This document shows, one piece after another, positions 43,838 to 52,975 of a DNA stretch of 64,000 nt. The notes below the pieces were generated by a model, which did no database searches, was not told the DNA's origin, and saw only the letters and a program-made list of their open reading frames with translations. Each line of letters starts with the position of its first letter. Positions within the stretch are counted from its first letter, which is position 1. The stretch lies in NCBI GenBank assembly GCA_964392365.1, contig CAYMPH010000007.1:128999-192998 (forward strand), given 5' to 3'. Source of the stretch: CAYMPH01 sp964392365 (GTDB lineage Bacteria > Spirochaetota > UBA4802 > UBA5550). A program made the position numbers and the translations under genes.

Positions 43838-44359
43838 TTAAAGGCTTTTAATTTTTTCCTGCATGCTTTCTGCTATACCCTGTATATACTTATAATTAGC
43901 AGTATCATCAGCGAGCAGAATAACAGCCATATTATCCTTTGAAATAAGAATTGTCCGGTCAGTATTATATCCGGTATAAGAGGTCAGTTTCTCAATTTCT
44001 TTTTTTGCTGTGTTTTTATTCTTATAAATGATTATATAGCATACAAAATCATCTTTATAGGGATTTTTCTTATTTGCAAATATAGACATATGTATTTTTG
44101 AAACAGTATGATAATCTCCGCCTGGATAGATTCTGCCTACCATTTTTTTTACTGCAGCTTCATCAAGAATCCATGGATTATTTTTTAATACTTTTTTTGC
44201 AAATCCGGGAATGGTTCCAAATGTAAAATTTTCAGGGACCTCACTTTGAGCAGGTTTAAGTTTTTCTATAGCATCCGGTTTGTAATCAGCCTTAATACTT
44301 CCGCACATCATAACAACAGCAGCAAAAACTGGTAAAGCAATTCTTTCTATATTTCGCAT
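43838..44359 (-). CDS. Secreted protein of unknown function
   Basis: A signal peptide (about residues 1-24, ALPVFAAVVMMCGSIKA) precedes a mixed alpha/beta domain of about 145 residues. Segments such as DFVCYIIIYKNKNTAKKEIE and MAVILLADDTANYKYIQGIA suggest an alternating fold like that of proteins that sense or bind small envelope ligands, but no family is recognised. There is no lipobox. GGAG precedes the start and a strong terminator follows, so it is its own unit after the HD-GYP pair. Confidence 0.7.
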   Translation of the reverse strand: MRNIERIALPVFAAVVMMCGSIKADYKPDAIEKLKPAQSEVPENFTFGTIPGFAKKVLKNNPWILDEAAVKKMVGRIYPGGDYHTVSKIHMSIFANKKNPYKDDFVCYIIIYKNKNTAKKEIEKLTSYTGYNTDRTILISKDNMAVILLADDTANYKYIQGIAESMQEKIKSL

Positions 44360-44464
44360 TTTAAAACTCCATAAATTCTGAATAATTTAAATTTATATCT
44401 GTTTTAATTATCGGAATAGCCTGGATTTAATTTTAAACTTTATTCTTTAAAAATACTGCAGCGG

Positions 44465-45802
44465 TTACTGTTCCATTATGGCATGTTCTCTTATAAAATC
44501 CGTAAATAGTGAAAAAAGGATGGGATCGATTTTTAAATTATTCTCTACAAAAGATTCCTTCATTATTTTCAGTGCTTCAGTAGTTGTATGGCCCTTTTTA
44601 CGGTAAACTCTCTTTGAATCTGTAAGAGCATCAAAAACATCTACTATCTCAAGTATCTTTGCCGGGAAATAAGACATTGACTGCCCGTTTTTCAGATCAT
44701 CAAGGCTGTAGCTCACGCAGTATTCAGGACAGTTATACAGATAATGTTTCTTAGGGAATAGCGCTTTCATTAAATTATATCCTGAAGGATGATTATAGTA
44801 TTCATGATGAAGAGCGGCAATTACAGCAACTTCACCTGAAAACTCCTTTGCTTTGAGAATCATATTATATCCGAGAATTGCGTGTTTCACAATCTTTTGC
44901 TTGTCATACCCGTCATCGCCTTCAAAGTAATTTAAATTTCCTATCTTTCCTATATCGTGCAGAAGCGTGCCTATAGAATAAAGCTTGATCTCTTCCGGAT
45001 TTATTTCCCTTAATCCGCCTTTGAAAACATTTTCAAGCTTTACATCCATTGTATCAGGTTTTAGGCGTTGATAATACCTTAGATATTTCATTTCAAAATT
45101 CACCCTGATTCTTGAAATACGGCCTTTTTGAAAAGATGAATTTATATAATTGCAGAAAGGAACGAATCTGAGCAGAACATTATTAATATGGTCTATTGTA
45201 GAGCCGGTTGATAATTCACTCAGCTGATCAATATAATTGGCCGAGATGGATTTCTGCCTTAATACCTTTATAACTGAATCAACAAACTGAGTTGTTTTTT
45301 TTGCAATATTTTTAAGATGAACCTCAGGCAGCTCAACATATTCATCCATATTTTCTTCAAAGGTTGCTTTATTGATATAAAACGCGTCTGTGGTTGCCTT
45401 AACAAGAATATCTACAGAGTTATTATCAAGTATTCCATGAACTGCAGCTGTCTTCTCCAGCTTCTTAATATTTCCGTCATAAATATCAATTCTTTCTTCA
45501 ATGGGAATTTTTTTATATTCAATTATTTTATCATCATAATTATCAAAAACAGGAATTGCTGAAGATTCAGATGTTCCGGACTTTTTCAATTCAAACTCGG
45601 ATTTAATCCTGGAGTGCCATTCTTCTTCTATTAATAAATTCAGATTTTTATACTTTTCATTTCCAAAGAATTGATCGATTTTATCATGGGGTACTGTTAC
45701 AAGATTCCCTTCCCGGTTTTTACGCCAGAGCGGAATACTGAATTTTGTAATTTCTACTAAATTATTTTTTATATCATCTATTGATATTTTTTTCAGATTC
45801 AT
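44465..45802 (-). CDS. HD-GYP-like phosphohydrolase, second of a tandem pair
   Basis: The C-terminal half is an HD-GYP-type domain: His205 (TIDHINNVL), His282-Asp283 (LLHDIGK), His307, His332-His333 (LHHEYYNHPSGYN) and Asp388 (VDVFDALTDSKR). All metal ligands are present, but the GYP signature is GYN. The first 200 residues are an unrecognised domain with the conserved stretch PLWRKNREGNLVTVPHDKID. HD-GYP enzymes hydrolyse cyclic-di-GMP. ATG 45802 is preferred to 45814 because the paralogue starts at this position and both have AGGATAAT before it. The protein is very similar along its whole length to the neighbour at 45957-47297. Confidence 0.85.
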   Translation of the reverse strand: MNLKKISIDDIKNNLVEITKFSIPLWRKNREGNLVTVPHDKIDQFFGNEKYKNLNLLIEEEWHSRIKSEFELKKSGTSESSAIPVFDNYDDKIIEYKKIPIEERIDIYDGNIKKLEKTAAVHGILDNNSVDILVKATTDAFYINKATFEENMDEYVELPEVHLKNIAKKTTQFVDSVIKVLRQKSISANYIDQLSELSTGSTIDHINNVLLRFVPFCNYINSSFQKGRISRIRVNFEMKYLRYYQRLKPDTMDVKLENVFKGGLREINPEEIKLYSIGTLLHDIGKIGNLNYFEGDDGYDKQKIVKHAILGYNMILKAKEFSGEVAVIAALHHEYYNHPSGYNLMKALFPKKHYLYNCPEYCVSYSLDDLKNGQSMSYFPAKILEIVDVFDALTDSKRVYRKKGHTTTEALKIMKESFVENNLKIDPILFSLFTDFIREHAIMEQ

Positions 45803-45956
45803 ATTATCCTGCATACGTGAAATATAAGCTTACGTATTTTTTCCCTTATACTTAATAATATTAAAATCTTTTGAACAGTCAAGTATTAATTGAATGGATT
45901 GTAAAATGTAAAAAAATAAAACGCCCGGAGAGGCTGGAAATCAGATCAGTTAATAA

Positions 45957-47297
45957 TTATTTTATTCCTATTTCAGAATGTTCCATAATAAAATCCGAGA
46001 AAATAGCAAACAGGATCGGATCGAGTTTCATCTCTTTATCAACAAATGAATCTTTCATAATTTTCAGCGCTTCAGCAGTTGTATTTTCTTTTGCCCTGTA
46101 TTTTCTCTTTGAATCAGTAAGCGCGTCAAAAACATCAACTATCTCCAGAATTTTTGCCGGAAAATAAGATATTGCCTTTCCGGTTTTAATATCATTGATA
46201 TCATAGCTGACGCAATATTCCGGATCGTGAAAAATATAATTTTTTGGCGGAAAGAGAGCTTTCATTATCCCGTATCCCAGAGGATGATTATAATATTCAT
46301 GGTGAAGAGCTGCAATCAAAGCGACTTCATTTGTAAATTCCCTTGCTTTGAGAATCATATTATAGCCCATTAATGCGTGCTTTAAAATTATTGTCCTGTT
46401 ATATGATCCGCTCCCCTCGAAGTAGTCTATATCCCCCATCTTGCCTATATCATGCAGCATTGTAGCCAATGCATATAGTTTCATTTCATCAAGGTTCAGT
46501 TGTCTTAAGCCGCCTTTGAATATATTTCCCAGCTTGACGCTATCCGTGCCGGGCATAAGTCTCTGGTACAGATGAAGGTACTTTTTATCAAAGTTCATTC
46601 TGATTTTCGGGATGCTCCCTTTATGAAAACAATGATTCATATAATTACAGAATGGTACAAACCTGAGAAAAACATTATTCATGTGGTCAACTGTTGATCC
46701 GGTAGATAACTCATTGAGCTGATCAATATAATTGTTGGAAATTGAATTCTGTCTTAAAACCAGCAGAATGATTTCAACAAACTGTATTGTTTTTCTTGCT
46801 ATCTGCCTGAGCTGGGTATCAGTTATCTGTACGCTTTCCTCCATGTTCTCATCATAAGTGGATTTATCAATATAAAAAACAGCAGTGGCGACTTTTACAA
46901 TTGTTTTCAAAGAACTGATATCAAGTACGCTTGATTGTTTTGAAATATCCTCAAGCATTCTTATATTCTGTTCAAATAGATCAGATCTTTCTTCAATAGT
47001 AATTTTTTTATATTCAACTATTTTATCTCCATAATCATCCGGAACAGGAACAGCAGGAGAATTGTCTATTATATCTGGTTGAACATCGTGGGTCAATTTA
47101 ATTCTGGAGCTCCAGTTTTCCTCTATCATAATTGAAATATTTTCATACTTTTCATTGCCGAAGAATTGATTAATTTTATCATGAGGTACTGTTACAAGTT
47201 TGCCTTCGCGGTTTTTACGCCAGAGGGGAATGCTTAATTTTTTTATCTCATCAAAATTATTTCTTATATCATCTATTGATATTTTTTTAAGTTTCAT
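45957..47297 (-). CDS. HD-GYP-like phosphohydrolase, first of a tandem pair
   Basis: This paralogue (446 residues) has the same layout: an N-terminal unknown domain with PLWRKNREGKLVTVPHDKIN, then the HD-GYP-like part with MLHDIGKMGDIDYFEG, ALHHEYYNHPLGYG and VDVFDALTDSKRKYR. GYP is GYG here. Metal ligands are intact. The copies differ most in the linker near residues 65-130 and in the extreme C-terminus. The upstream DNA is also duplicated: both genes have TTGACT, a -10-like AT stretch and AAGCTTA(C/A)GTATTT at the same distance, so the promoter was copied with the gene. Cyclic-di-GMP hydrolysis is likely but not proven. Confidence 0.85.
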   Translation of the reverse strand: MKLKKISIDDIRNNFDEIKKLSIPLWRKNREGKLVTVPHDKINQFFGNEKYENISIMIEENWSSRIKLTHDVQPDIIDNSPAVPVPDDYGDKIVEYKKITIEERSDLFEQNIRMLEDISKQSSVLDISSLKTIVKVATAVFYIDKSTYDENMEESVQITDTQLRQIARKTIQFVEIILLVLRQNSISNNYIDQLNELSTGSTVDHMNNVFLRFVPFCNYMNHCFHKGSIPKIRMNFDKKYLHLYQRLMPGTDSVKLGNIFKGGLRQLNLDEMKLYALATMLHDIGKMGDIDYFEGSGSYNRTIILKHALMGYNMILKAREFTNEVALIAALHHEYYNHPLGYGIMKALFPPKNYIFHDPEYCVSYDINDIKTGKAISYFPAKILEIVDVFDALTDSKRKYRAKENTTAEALKIMKDSFVDKEMKLDPILFAIFSDFIMEHSEIGIK

Positions 47298-47400
47298 ATT
47301 ATCCTGTGTATGACAAATATAAGCTTAAGTATTTTGTTCATTTTATTATTAATATTTTTTTCCGGCAGTCAAGTATTAATTTCAGACAATAGAATATGAA

Positions 47401-47431
47401 AAAAAACCTCCGGTTTCCACCGGAGGTTTTT
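47401..47431 (-). terminator. Intrinsic terminator
   Basis: The stem CCTCCGG / CCGGAGG with loop TTTCCA is flanked by six A residues and five T residues. It lies 20 bases after the end of the secreted-protein gene 47451-47912 and should end the fba transcript. Confidence 0.93.
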
Positions 47432-47450
47432 ATGGATTATTAAACATTAT

Positions 47451-47912
47451 TTATTTTGTTTCTTCTTTCTCTTTCTTCCCTATGCCAAGAAGCTTTTCAA
47501 TTTTTATCCACGCAGCTTTTCTGTTTTTATGGAACTCATCAACATTGCTTTTCTTGCCTGATTCAACATATAAAATAAACGCGTTTCCTTCATTCAGCAG
47601 CAAGCCGTAAGTTTCAACCATTTCACCTACAAAAGTTACATCTTCACCGGTAAGTTCTTTCTCATCAATAAGTTTCTGCAGATAACCTTTAACTACGTCA
47701 GCCTGTTTTACAATACTCTGAATAAAAGCTGTTGCCTGTTCCTTTGAATAGACCTTTTTTTCATAAGCATCAGCAGTTACTCCGATTGAAATGTAAGTCA
47801 GATACATACTCGATCCTGAAGCTGCTCCTATTGTTTCAAGCTGAAGCTGGCTTGCTTTTACAGACGATAGACCAAGCATTAATACGCAGATTGTTAATGC
47901 TATTTTTTTCAT
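47451..47912 (-). CDS. Secreted protein of unknown function downstream of fba
   Basis: A signal peptide (residues 1-20, cleavage after VKAS) is followed by a helical protein of about 130 residues. Features include YLTYISIGVTADAYEKKVYS, then FIQSIVKQADVVKGYLQKLI, and a C-terminus rich in Lys and Glu. It is probably a helical bundle in the periplasm. It has a good ribosome site (GGGGTAGGAT) and lies 26 bases after fba on the same strand. No family is recognised and the link to aldolase is only positional. Confidence 0.7.
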   Translation of the reverse strand: MKKIALTICVLMLGLSSVKASQLQLETIGAASGSSMYLTYISIGVTADAYEKKVYSKEQATAFIQSIVKQADVVKGYLQKLIDEKELTGEDVTFVGEMVETYGLLLNEGNAFILYVESGKKSNVDEFHKNRKAAWIKIEKLLGIGKKEKEETK

Positions 47913-47938
47913 ATCCTACCCCTTTAAGTTTATTTCTA

Positions 47939-48901
47939 TCATGCCTTCCCGTCAGAACCGAGAACATTGATATTCTTGTGTTTGTATAATTCTTTTAAAG
48001 CATCTCTTGCCGGTCCCAGATATTTTCTCGGGTCAAACTCTTCAGGACTTTCAACAAAAACTTTTCTGATTGCAGCAGTCATTGCAAGCCTTCCATCAGA
48101 ATCTATATTGATTTTGCAGACCGCTGATTTAGCAGCCAGGCGAAGCTGTGTCTCGGATATACCGATAGCATCCTTCATCTTGCCGCCATATTTATTGATC
48201 ATAGCAATAAGATCTGCCGGCACAGACGAAGATCCGTGTAGTACAATAGGAAAACCGGGAATTCTTTTTTCAATTTCTTCAAGAATATCAAGTCTGATTT
48301 TAGGATCCTGGCCCGGTTTAAATTTAAAAGCTCCGTGTGATGTACCTATGGAAATTGCAAGGCTGTCTACACTGGTTTTCTTTACAAAATCCTCAACCTC
48401 GTCGGGACTTGTGTAAGTATGATCTAAAGCGCTGACTTCATCTTCCACGCCAGCGAGCACACCAAGCTCTCCCTCAACTGTAACATCATATTTATGCGCG
48501 TATTCAACTACTTTTGCAGTCAGCTCAACATTCTCATTATATGAATGATGAGAGCCGTCTATCATTACTGAAGAAAAACCAGTTTCAATGCAGCTTTTGC
48601 AGAGATCGAAGGTATCACCATGATCAAGATGAAGCACTATTGGAATATTATAGCCAAGCTCTTTTGCGTAGGCAACTGCTCCTTCAGCCATATATCTGAG
48701 CATAGTCTGATTTGCATATTTTCTTGCACCGGAAGATACCTGAATAATCACAGGGGATTTTGTTTCAACGCAGGCGGATATTATAGCCTGAAGCTGTTCC
48801 ATATTATTGAAGTTATAGGCCGGTATCGCATATCCTCCGCTAACAGCTTTCTTAAATAATTCTCTTGAATTAACAAGCCCGATATCTTTATAACTAACCA
48901 T
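47939..48901 (-). CDS. fba: Class II fructose-bisphosphate aldolase
   Basis: This zinc enzyme splits fructose 1,6-bisphosphate in glycolysis and runs backward in gluconeogenesis. The first zinc ligand is in VLHLDHGDTFDL, the second near SSVMIDGSHHSYNEN, and the phosphate-binding stretches are ISIGTSHGAFKF and VLHGSSSVP. At 320 residues it is of the compact class IIB size. It has a strong GGAGGG ribosome site. Tagatose-bisphosphate aldolase is a related alternative, but the sequence is more like the general glycolytic enzyme. Confidence 0.93.
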   Translation of the reverse strand: MVSYKDIGLVNSRELFKKAVSGGYAIPAYNFNNMEQLQAIISACVETKSPVIIQVSSGARKYANQTMLRYMAEGAVAYAKELGYNIPIVLHLDHGDTFDLCKSCIETGFSSVMIDGSHHSYNENVELTAKVVEYAHKYDVTVEGELGVLAGVEDEVSALDHTYTSPDEVEDFVKKTSVDSLAISIGTSHGAFKFKPGQDPKIRLDILEEIEKRIPGFPIVLHGSSSVPADLIAMINKYGGKMKDAIGISETQLRLAAKSAVCKINIDSDGRLAMTAAIRKVFVESPEEFDPRKYLGPARDALKELYKHKNINVLGSDGKA

Positions 48902-49016
48902 TGAACCCTCCTGTTTTTCTGATTATTCATACAATTAAACAAATATTTGGAAGAATTACAAGTAAAAATTATAAGATTTTACTTCGCTGATATAAAAAAT
49001 AAAATCTGATTTATTA

Positions 49017-49045
49017 TTGACATAAAACCTCAATATTGTTTTATG
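49017..49045 (+). promoter_or_regulatory. Possible promoter of tRNA-Asp
   Basis: TTGACA (49017-49022) with TTTATG (49040-49045) at 17 bases lies 17 bases before the tRNA 5' end. The -10 is weak; the -35 is perfect. Confidence 0.45.
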
Positions 49046-49061
49046 GAATTATCAGCATGAA

Positions 49062-49135
49062 GGGGTGTTAGCTCAGTTGGTTAGAGTGCCTGCCTGTCAC
49101 GCAGGAGGTCGCGAGTTCGAGTCTCGTACACCCCG
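49062..49135 (+). tRNA. tRNA-Asp (anticodon GTC)
   Basis: The 74-base cloverleaf has acceptor GGGGTGT / ACACCCC with discriminator G, D-arm GCTC-AGTTGGTTA-GAGT, anticodon stem CCTGC / GCAGG around CTGTCAC, and T-arm GCGAG-TTCGAGT-CTCGT. The CCA is not encoded. Confidence 0.96.
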
Positions 49136-49138
49136 AAT

Positions 49139-49169
49139 AAAAGCGGTCCATTAAAGGCCGCTTTTTTTT
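49139..49169 (+). terminator. Intrinsic terminator after tRNA-Asp
   Basis: A hairpin AAAAGCGG(T)CC / GG-CCGCTTTTT, followed by T residues, lies 4 bases after the tRNA. One unpaired T sits in the stem. Confidence 0.85.
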
Positions 49170-49292
49170 ATCTTGAAAACATCAATTATGCCGATCAGAA
49201 AATAAATATAATTTTAGAACTATATTTAGCTTGCAATATATTTTATATTTTAAAAAAATATATACAATAAAAAAATAATAGACCAATATCCT

Positions 49293-51581
49293 GTGAATAT
49301 AAAAATAAAAATAATAGCAATATCCGCCATTTCAGGGATTCTTTTTGGTTTAATAGAATCCCTGCTGGATTACTTTTACTTTTTTAAAGGTGTCTACCCC
49401 TCTTATTATTCCATTATTATTCCCGAAACATTCGGACACCAGGCATTCATAAGACTTATAATACTAATTTCCTTTATTATCTTTGGAATAGTCATTTCAA
49501 GGATGATAGAGAAACTGCAGATATCAGAAAAATCCTTAATAGACCAGAAATATAAACTCGGAAAGGTCAATGAAGAGCTTGAAGCCACAAACGAAGAGCT
49601 GCTGGCCACAAATGAAGAGTTTGAAACAATAAATAATGAGCTGATGAGATCGCAGACCGATCTTCTTGAGCTTAATTCAATACTTTCTGAAAGCGAAGAA
49701 AAATTTAAAATTGTTTCAGAGCAGCATCATACAGGCATAATTATTATTCAGGACGGAAATCTTATATATGCAAATCCCATGAGCGCTTCACTTACCGAAT
49801 TCCATTTAAATGAAATGTCGGGATGGCGTTACGATGATTTCACAAAGCTTCTCCACCAGGATGAAATACAGTTTATCATAAACTATCAGAAAATGATAGA
49901 TTCGAGAATATCCATAGATACACCTGTATTTACCAGACTTATTTCAAAAACAGGCAGAATAAAATGGATTGAGCTGTTCCTGAAAGGAATTATGTTTAAA
50001 AACAGACCTGCTACCATGATATCCTTCAGCGATATCACTGTAAGGAAAAGATACGAAGATGAACTGATTGATTCTGAAAAAAGATACCGCGAACTTTATG
50101 ACAGCATGCTGGATGGCTATGTAAGGCTGGATAAAGAAGGCTATATTATAGAATTCAATGAAGCTTTCAGGATAATGACATCCTACACGGACTCTGATCT
50201 GACAGGCATGAAATATACTGAACTGCTCAATCCGAAAAACCAGAAACAATATAAAAAAATAACTGAAGAGCAGGTAATTGTCAAAGGTCACTCTGATTTA
50301 TTTGAATCTGAAATAATCCGCAAAGACGGAGAGTTACTGCCTGTTGAAATGAGAACCTACTTATTAAAAAATGAAGAAGACGAATATAACGGCGTCTGGT
50401 CGATAATGCATGATATCAAGAAAAGAAAAATTGCTGAACATGAAATGCTGAAATCCAGCAAGATAGAATCGCTTGGGATTTTTGCAGGCGGCATTGCCCA
50501 TGATTTCAATAATCTTCTTACTGCAATCATCGGCAATATTTCCGTAGCTAAATTTTCATGCAGCCGCGATGATGATCTGTGTAAAACATTAACAGACGCT
50601 GAGAATGCATCTTTAAGGGCAAAAGATCTGACACAGCAGCTTCTGACATTTTCCAAAGGAGGCGCGCCGCTCAAAACCATAACACTGGTAAAAAACCTTC
50701 TAATTGATACTGCTGAATTTGTATTAAGCGGTTCAAAAATAAAAGCGGAATATTCCATTCCTGAAAATTTATGGAATGCGGATATTGACAAAGGTCAGAT
50801 CAGCCAGGTTATTCATAACATTGTGCTTAATGCGAGACAGGTTATGAATGAAGGCGGAATAGTGCATATATCTGCAGAGAATAAAAATATTACAGCAATA
50901 GATAATATTCCAATCCGGACCGGTAAATACATTCAGGTTTCTATCAGGGATAATGGTCCGGGTATACCAAGCGAAAATATCACTCATATCTTTGATCCGT
51001 TTTTTACTACGAAAGAAAAAGGAAGCGGACTTGGTCTGTCAATTACATACTCTATTATTAAAAAACATGAAGGACATATTGAAGTTAAAACTGAAATAGG
51101 CAAAGGCACTCTTTTCAATATTTATCTGCCTGCTACAGAAGAAAGCCCTCTTGAACGGATTGACCCGGAATCATGTAAAATATCAGGAAAAGCAAAAGCA
51201 AAAATTCTCATTATGGACGACGAGGATTTTATTCTTAAAACTGCTGAAAAAATGATACATAAAATGGGCCACGAAGTTTTTCTTGCAAAAGACGGCGATA
51301 TAGCAATAAAAGAATACAGAAAAGCCAGAGAAGAAGGCAAACCTTTCGATATAGTTATTATGGACCTGACAATTCCCGGCAGCATGGGCGGGAAATCTGC
51401 AATAAACGAATTAAAGCTATTTGATCCTGATGTAAAAGCAATTGTATCAAGCGGTTATTCCAACGACCCTGTAATGGCTAATTACAGGGATTATGGTTTT
51501 ATTGCAGTCGCTCCAAAACCCTACACATATGAAGAATTATATGAAATTATATACAGGGTTTTAAACGCAAACAAAAATTAA
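49293..51581 (+). CDS. Hybrid sensor histidine kinase with two PAS domains and a receiver
   Basis: Order of parts: two membrane helices (about 8-28 and 52-70), a coiled coil (75-130) with a clear heptad repeat (NEELEATNEELLATNEEF), PAS 1 (about 135-250), PAS 2 (255-378), a HisKA phosphoacceptor with His403 in GGIAHDFNNLLTAIIGN, a HATPase domain (about 495-615: NIVLNARQ, DNGPGIP, GSGLGLS), and a receiver with Asp691 (VIMDLTIPG). The start is GTG without a clear ribosome site. The short loop between the helices means sensing is likely by PAS or membrane. No separate response regulator is adjacent on this strand. The gene ends 4 bases into the convergent pfkB-family gene. Confidence 0.92.
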   Translation: MNIKIKIIAISAISGILFGLIESLLDYFYFFKGVYPSYYSIIIPETFGHQAFIRLIILISFIIFGIVISRMIEKLQISEKSLIDQKYKLGKVNEELEATNEELLATNEEFETINNELMRSQTDLLELNSILSESEEKFKIVSEQHHTGIIIIQDGNLIYANPMSASLTEFHLNEMSGWRYDDFTKLLHQDEIQFIINYQKMIDSRISIDTPVFTRLISKTGRIKWIELFLKGIMFKNRPATMISFSDITVRKRYEDELIDSEKRYRELYDSMLDGYVRLDKEGYIIEFNEAFRIMTSYTDSDLTGMKYTELLNPKNQKQYKKITEEQVIVKGHSDLFESEIIRKDGELLPVEMRTYLLKNEEDEYNGVWSIMHDIKKRKIAEHEMLKSSKIESLGIFAGGIAHDFNNLLTAIIGNISVAKFSCSRDDDLCKTLTDAENASLRAKDLTQQLLTFSKGGAPLKTITLVKNLLIDTAEFVLSGSKIKAEYSIPENLWNADIDKGQISQVIHNIVLNARQVMNEGGIVHISAENKNITAIDNIPIRTGKYIQVSIRDNGPGIPSENITHIFDPFFTTKEKGSGLGLSITYSIIKKHEGHIEVKTEIGKGTLFNIYLPATEESPLERIDPESCKISGKAKAKILIMDDEDFILKTAEKMIHKMGHEVFLAKDGDIAIKEYRKAREEGKPFDIVIMDLTIPGSMGGKSAINELKLFDPDVKAIVSSGYSNDPVMANYRDYGFIAVAPKPYTYEELYEIIYRVLNANKN

Positions 51582-52567
51582 ATACTTTTAGCATCAAGCT
51601 TTCTGCCGAGCCTTGCACCAGGCTGAGCAACAACAAGAGAGGAAGCATAAGACCCGATTCGTCCTGAATCTTTTAATGAATATCCGTTGGAGATTCCGTA
51701 TAGAAGACCGGCTGCATACATATCACCTGCTCCATTCGTATTTACCACCTTTGTTTCAAAAGAATTGATTTTGTGCATTTCCTCTTTTGATTTAATAAGG
51801 CTTCCATCTGCTCCAAGTTTTACAATAGTCAGAGTGCACATCTGTGATATTGCTTCAAGAGCTTCAGCTTCCTTTACGCCTGTAAAAGAAAAAGCTTCAG
51901 TTTCATTGGCAAAAACAATATCTGCATAATCGTTAACAACAGATTTCAATCTGTCAAATATTCTGCCGACAAGTCCTGCGTCGGATAAATCTACTGAGAT
52001 GAGAACTCCGTTTTTCTTTGCAGCTTTCATTGCTTTCAGACTTGCAGCATACAGATTATCCGGTTCAAAAAGATAGCCTTCAAGGTGCAGAATTTTACTG
52101 TTTTTAATATCATCTTCGTTAATATCCTTCTCATCAAGAAAAAGCGCTGCGCCAAGATGTGTAGCGAAAGTTCTTTCAGAATCCGGAGTAATAAATGTAA
52201 TTGCGTGCCCGGAAATTGAATCATGTTTGCCTATTCTTGTATTTACGCCTGATTTCTCTGTTTCAGAAATATATATTCTGCCATTTTCATCATTGCCCAC
52301 TTCACCGATAAAAAGAGCCTTGCCTCCGAAACCCGCAACACCTGCAAGGGTATTTGCAGCGCTTCCGCCAGGTGTTGTTTCAATTTTCATTCCTGATATA
52401 GTTTTAAAAATTTCTTTGCTTCTTTCAGAATCGATCAGATGCATCTGGCCTTTTGTTAAACCTGTTGAGGCAAGATGGGCATCATCGACCTCCACAGTAA
52501 AATCGAGCAGAGCTGAACCTATACCGACAACATCAAATTTTGCATTATTATTTTTAATTAAAGCCAT
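51578..52567 (-). CDS. PfkB-family carbohydrate or adenosine kinase
   Basis: This 329-residue ribokinase-fold kinase has the N-terminal signature PGGSAANTLAGVAGFGGKA followed by FIGEVGNDENG, and the C-terminal NTNGAGDMYAAGLLYG with the catalytic Asp. The combination AVVGIGSALLDFTVEV-like start and the ETPGGSAAN motif is nearest to the adenosine/guanosine kinase and sugar kinase subgroup. MtnA in the same cluster makes a nucleoside salvage link attractive, for example kinase action on methylthioribose or adenosine, but this is inference. It is the last gene of the leftward cluster and lies 21 bases after a small lipoprotein gene. Confidence 0.85.
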   Translation of the reverse strand: MALIKNNNAKFDVVGIGSALLDFTVEVDDAHLASTGLTKGQMHLIDSERSKEIFKTISGMKIETTPGGSAANTLAGVAGFGGKALFIGEVGNDENGRIYISETEKSGVNTRIGKHDSISGHAITFITPDSERTFATHLGAALFLDEKDINEDDIKNSKILHLEGYLFEPDNLYAASLKAMKAAKKNGVLISVDLSDAGLVGRIFDRLKSVVNDYADIVFANETEAFSFTGVKEAEALEAISQMCTLTIVKLGADGSLIKSKEEMHKINSFETKVVNTNGAGDMYAAGLLYGISNGYSLKDSGRIGSYASSLVVAQPGARLGRKLDAKSI

Positions 52568-52588
52568 ATTTTCCTCTTTTATTTTTAT

Positions 52589-52927
52589 TTACTTCAGCAA
52601 TTTTTTAAGATTTTTTTTCTTTATTACATAAGTAATCACTGCATAATTATCATTAATATTATATTCTTCTGCAGTTCCTTCTTTATCCGGTTTTACCTTA
52701 TCTCCAAAAGCATTTCTCGTAAAATGATATGCATTTAAAAGGGCTGCTCTTTTTGAAGATTCAACTTTTGCAATACCGGTAAGACTTCCTTTAGGATATC
52801 CCTTGCAGACAATCTCATAAGTATTATCATCAACAAATTTTTTTGATATTAAAATATTATTATCACTATCATCGCACGATATTAAAATAAGAGGCAGTAT
52901 AATAAAAAGAAATAAAATATTTTTCAT
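52589..52927 (-). CDS. Small lipoprotein of unknown function
   Basis: A lipoprotein signal peptide ends ILISC (Cys18). The mature part has about 94 residues: a beta-rich region DDNTYEIVCKGYPKGSLTGI, the helix SSKRAALLNAYHFTRNAFGD, and the strand NYAVITYVIKKKNLKKLLK. This arrangement resembles proteins of the LPP20 type that carry a short alpha/beta domain. GGAGG precedes the start. Function is unknown, and it sits between nitroreductase and kinase genes. Confidence 0.75.
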   Translation of the reverse strand: MKNILFLFIILPLILISCDDSDNNILISKKFVDDNTYEIVCKGYPKGSLTGIAKVESSKRAALLNAYHFTRNAFGDKVKPDKEGTAEEYNINDNYAVITYVIKKKNLKKLLK

Positions 52928-52975
52928 TTAATCCTCCGTCTTGTTGTTATATATTTAACAATTTTACAACTTTAT

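Noticed and set aside
49690..51581. Two separate genes for kinase and receiver in the sensor gene
   Set aside because: The frame is continuous from membrane helices to receiver with no internal stop or good internal start; it is one hybrid kinase.
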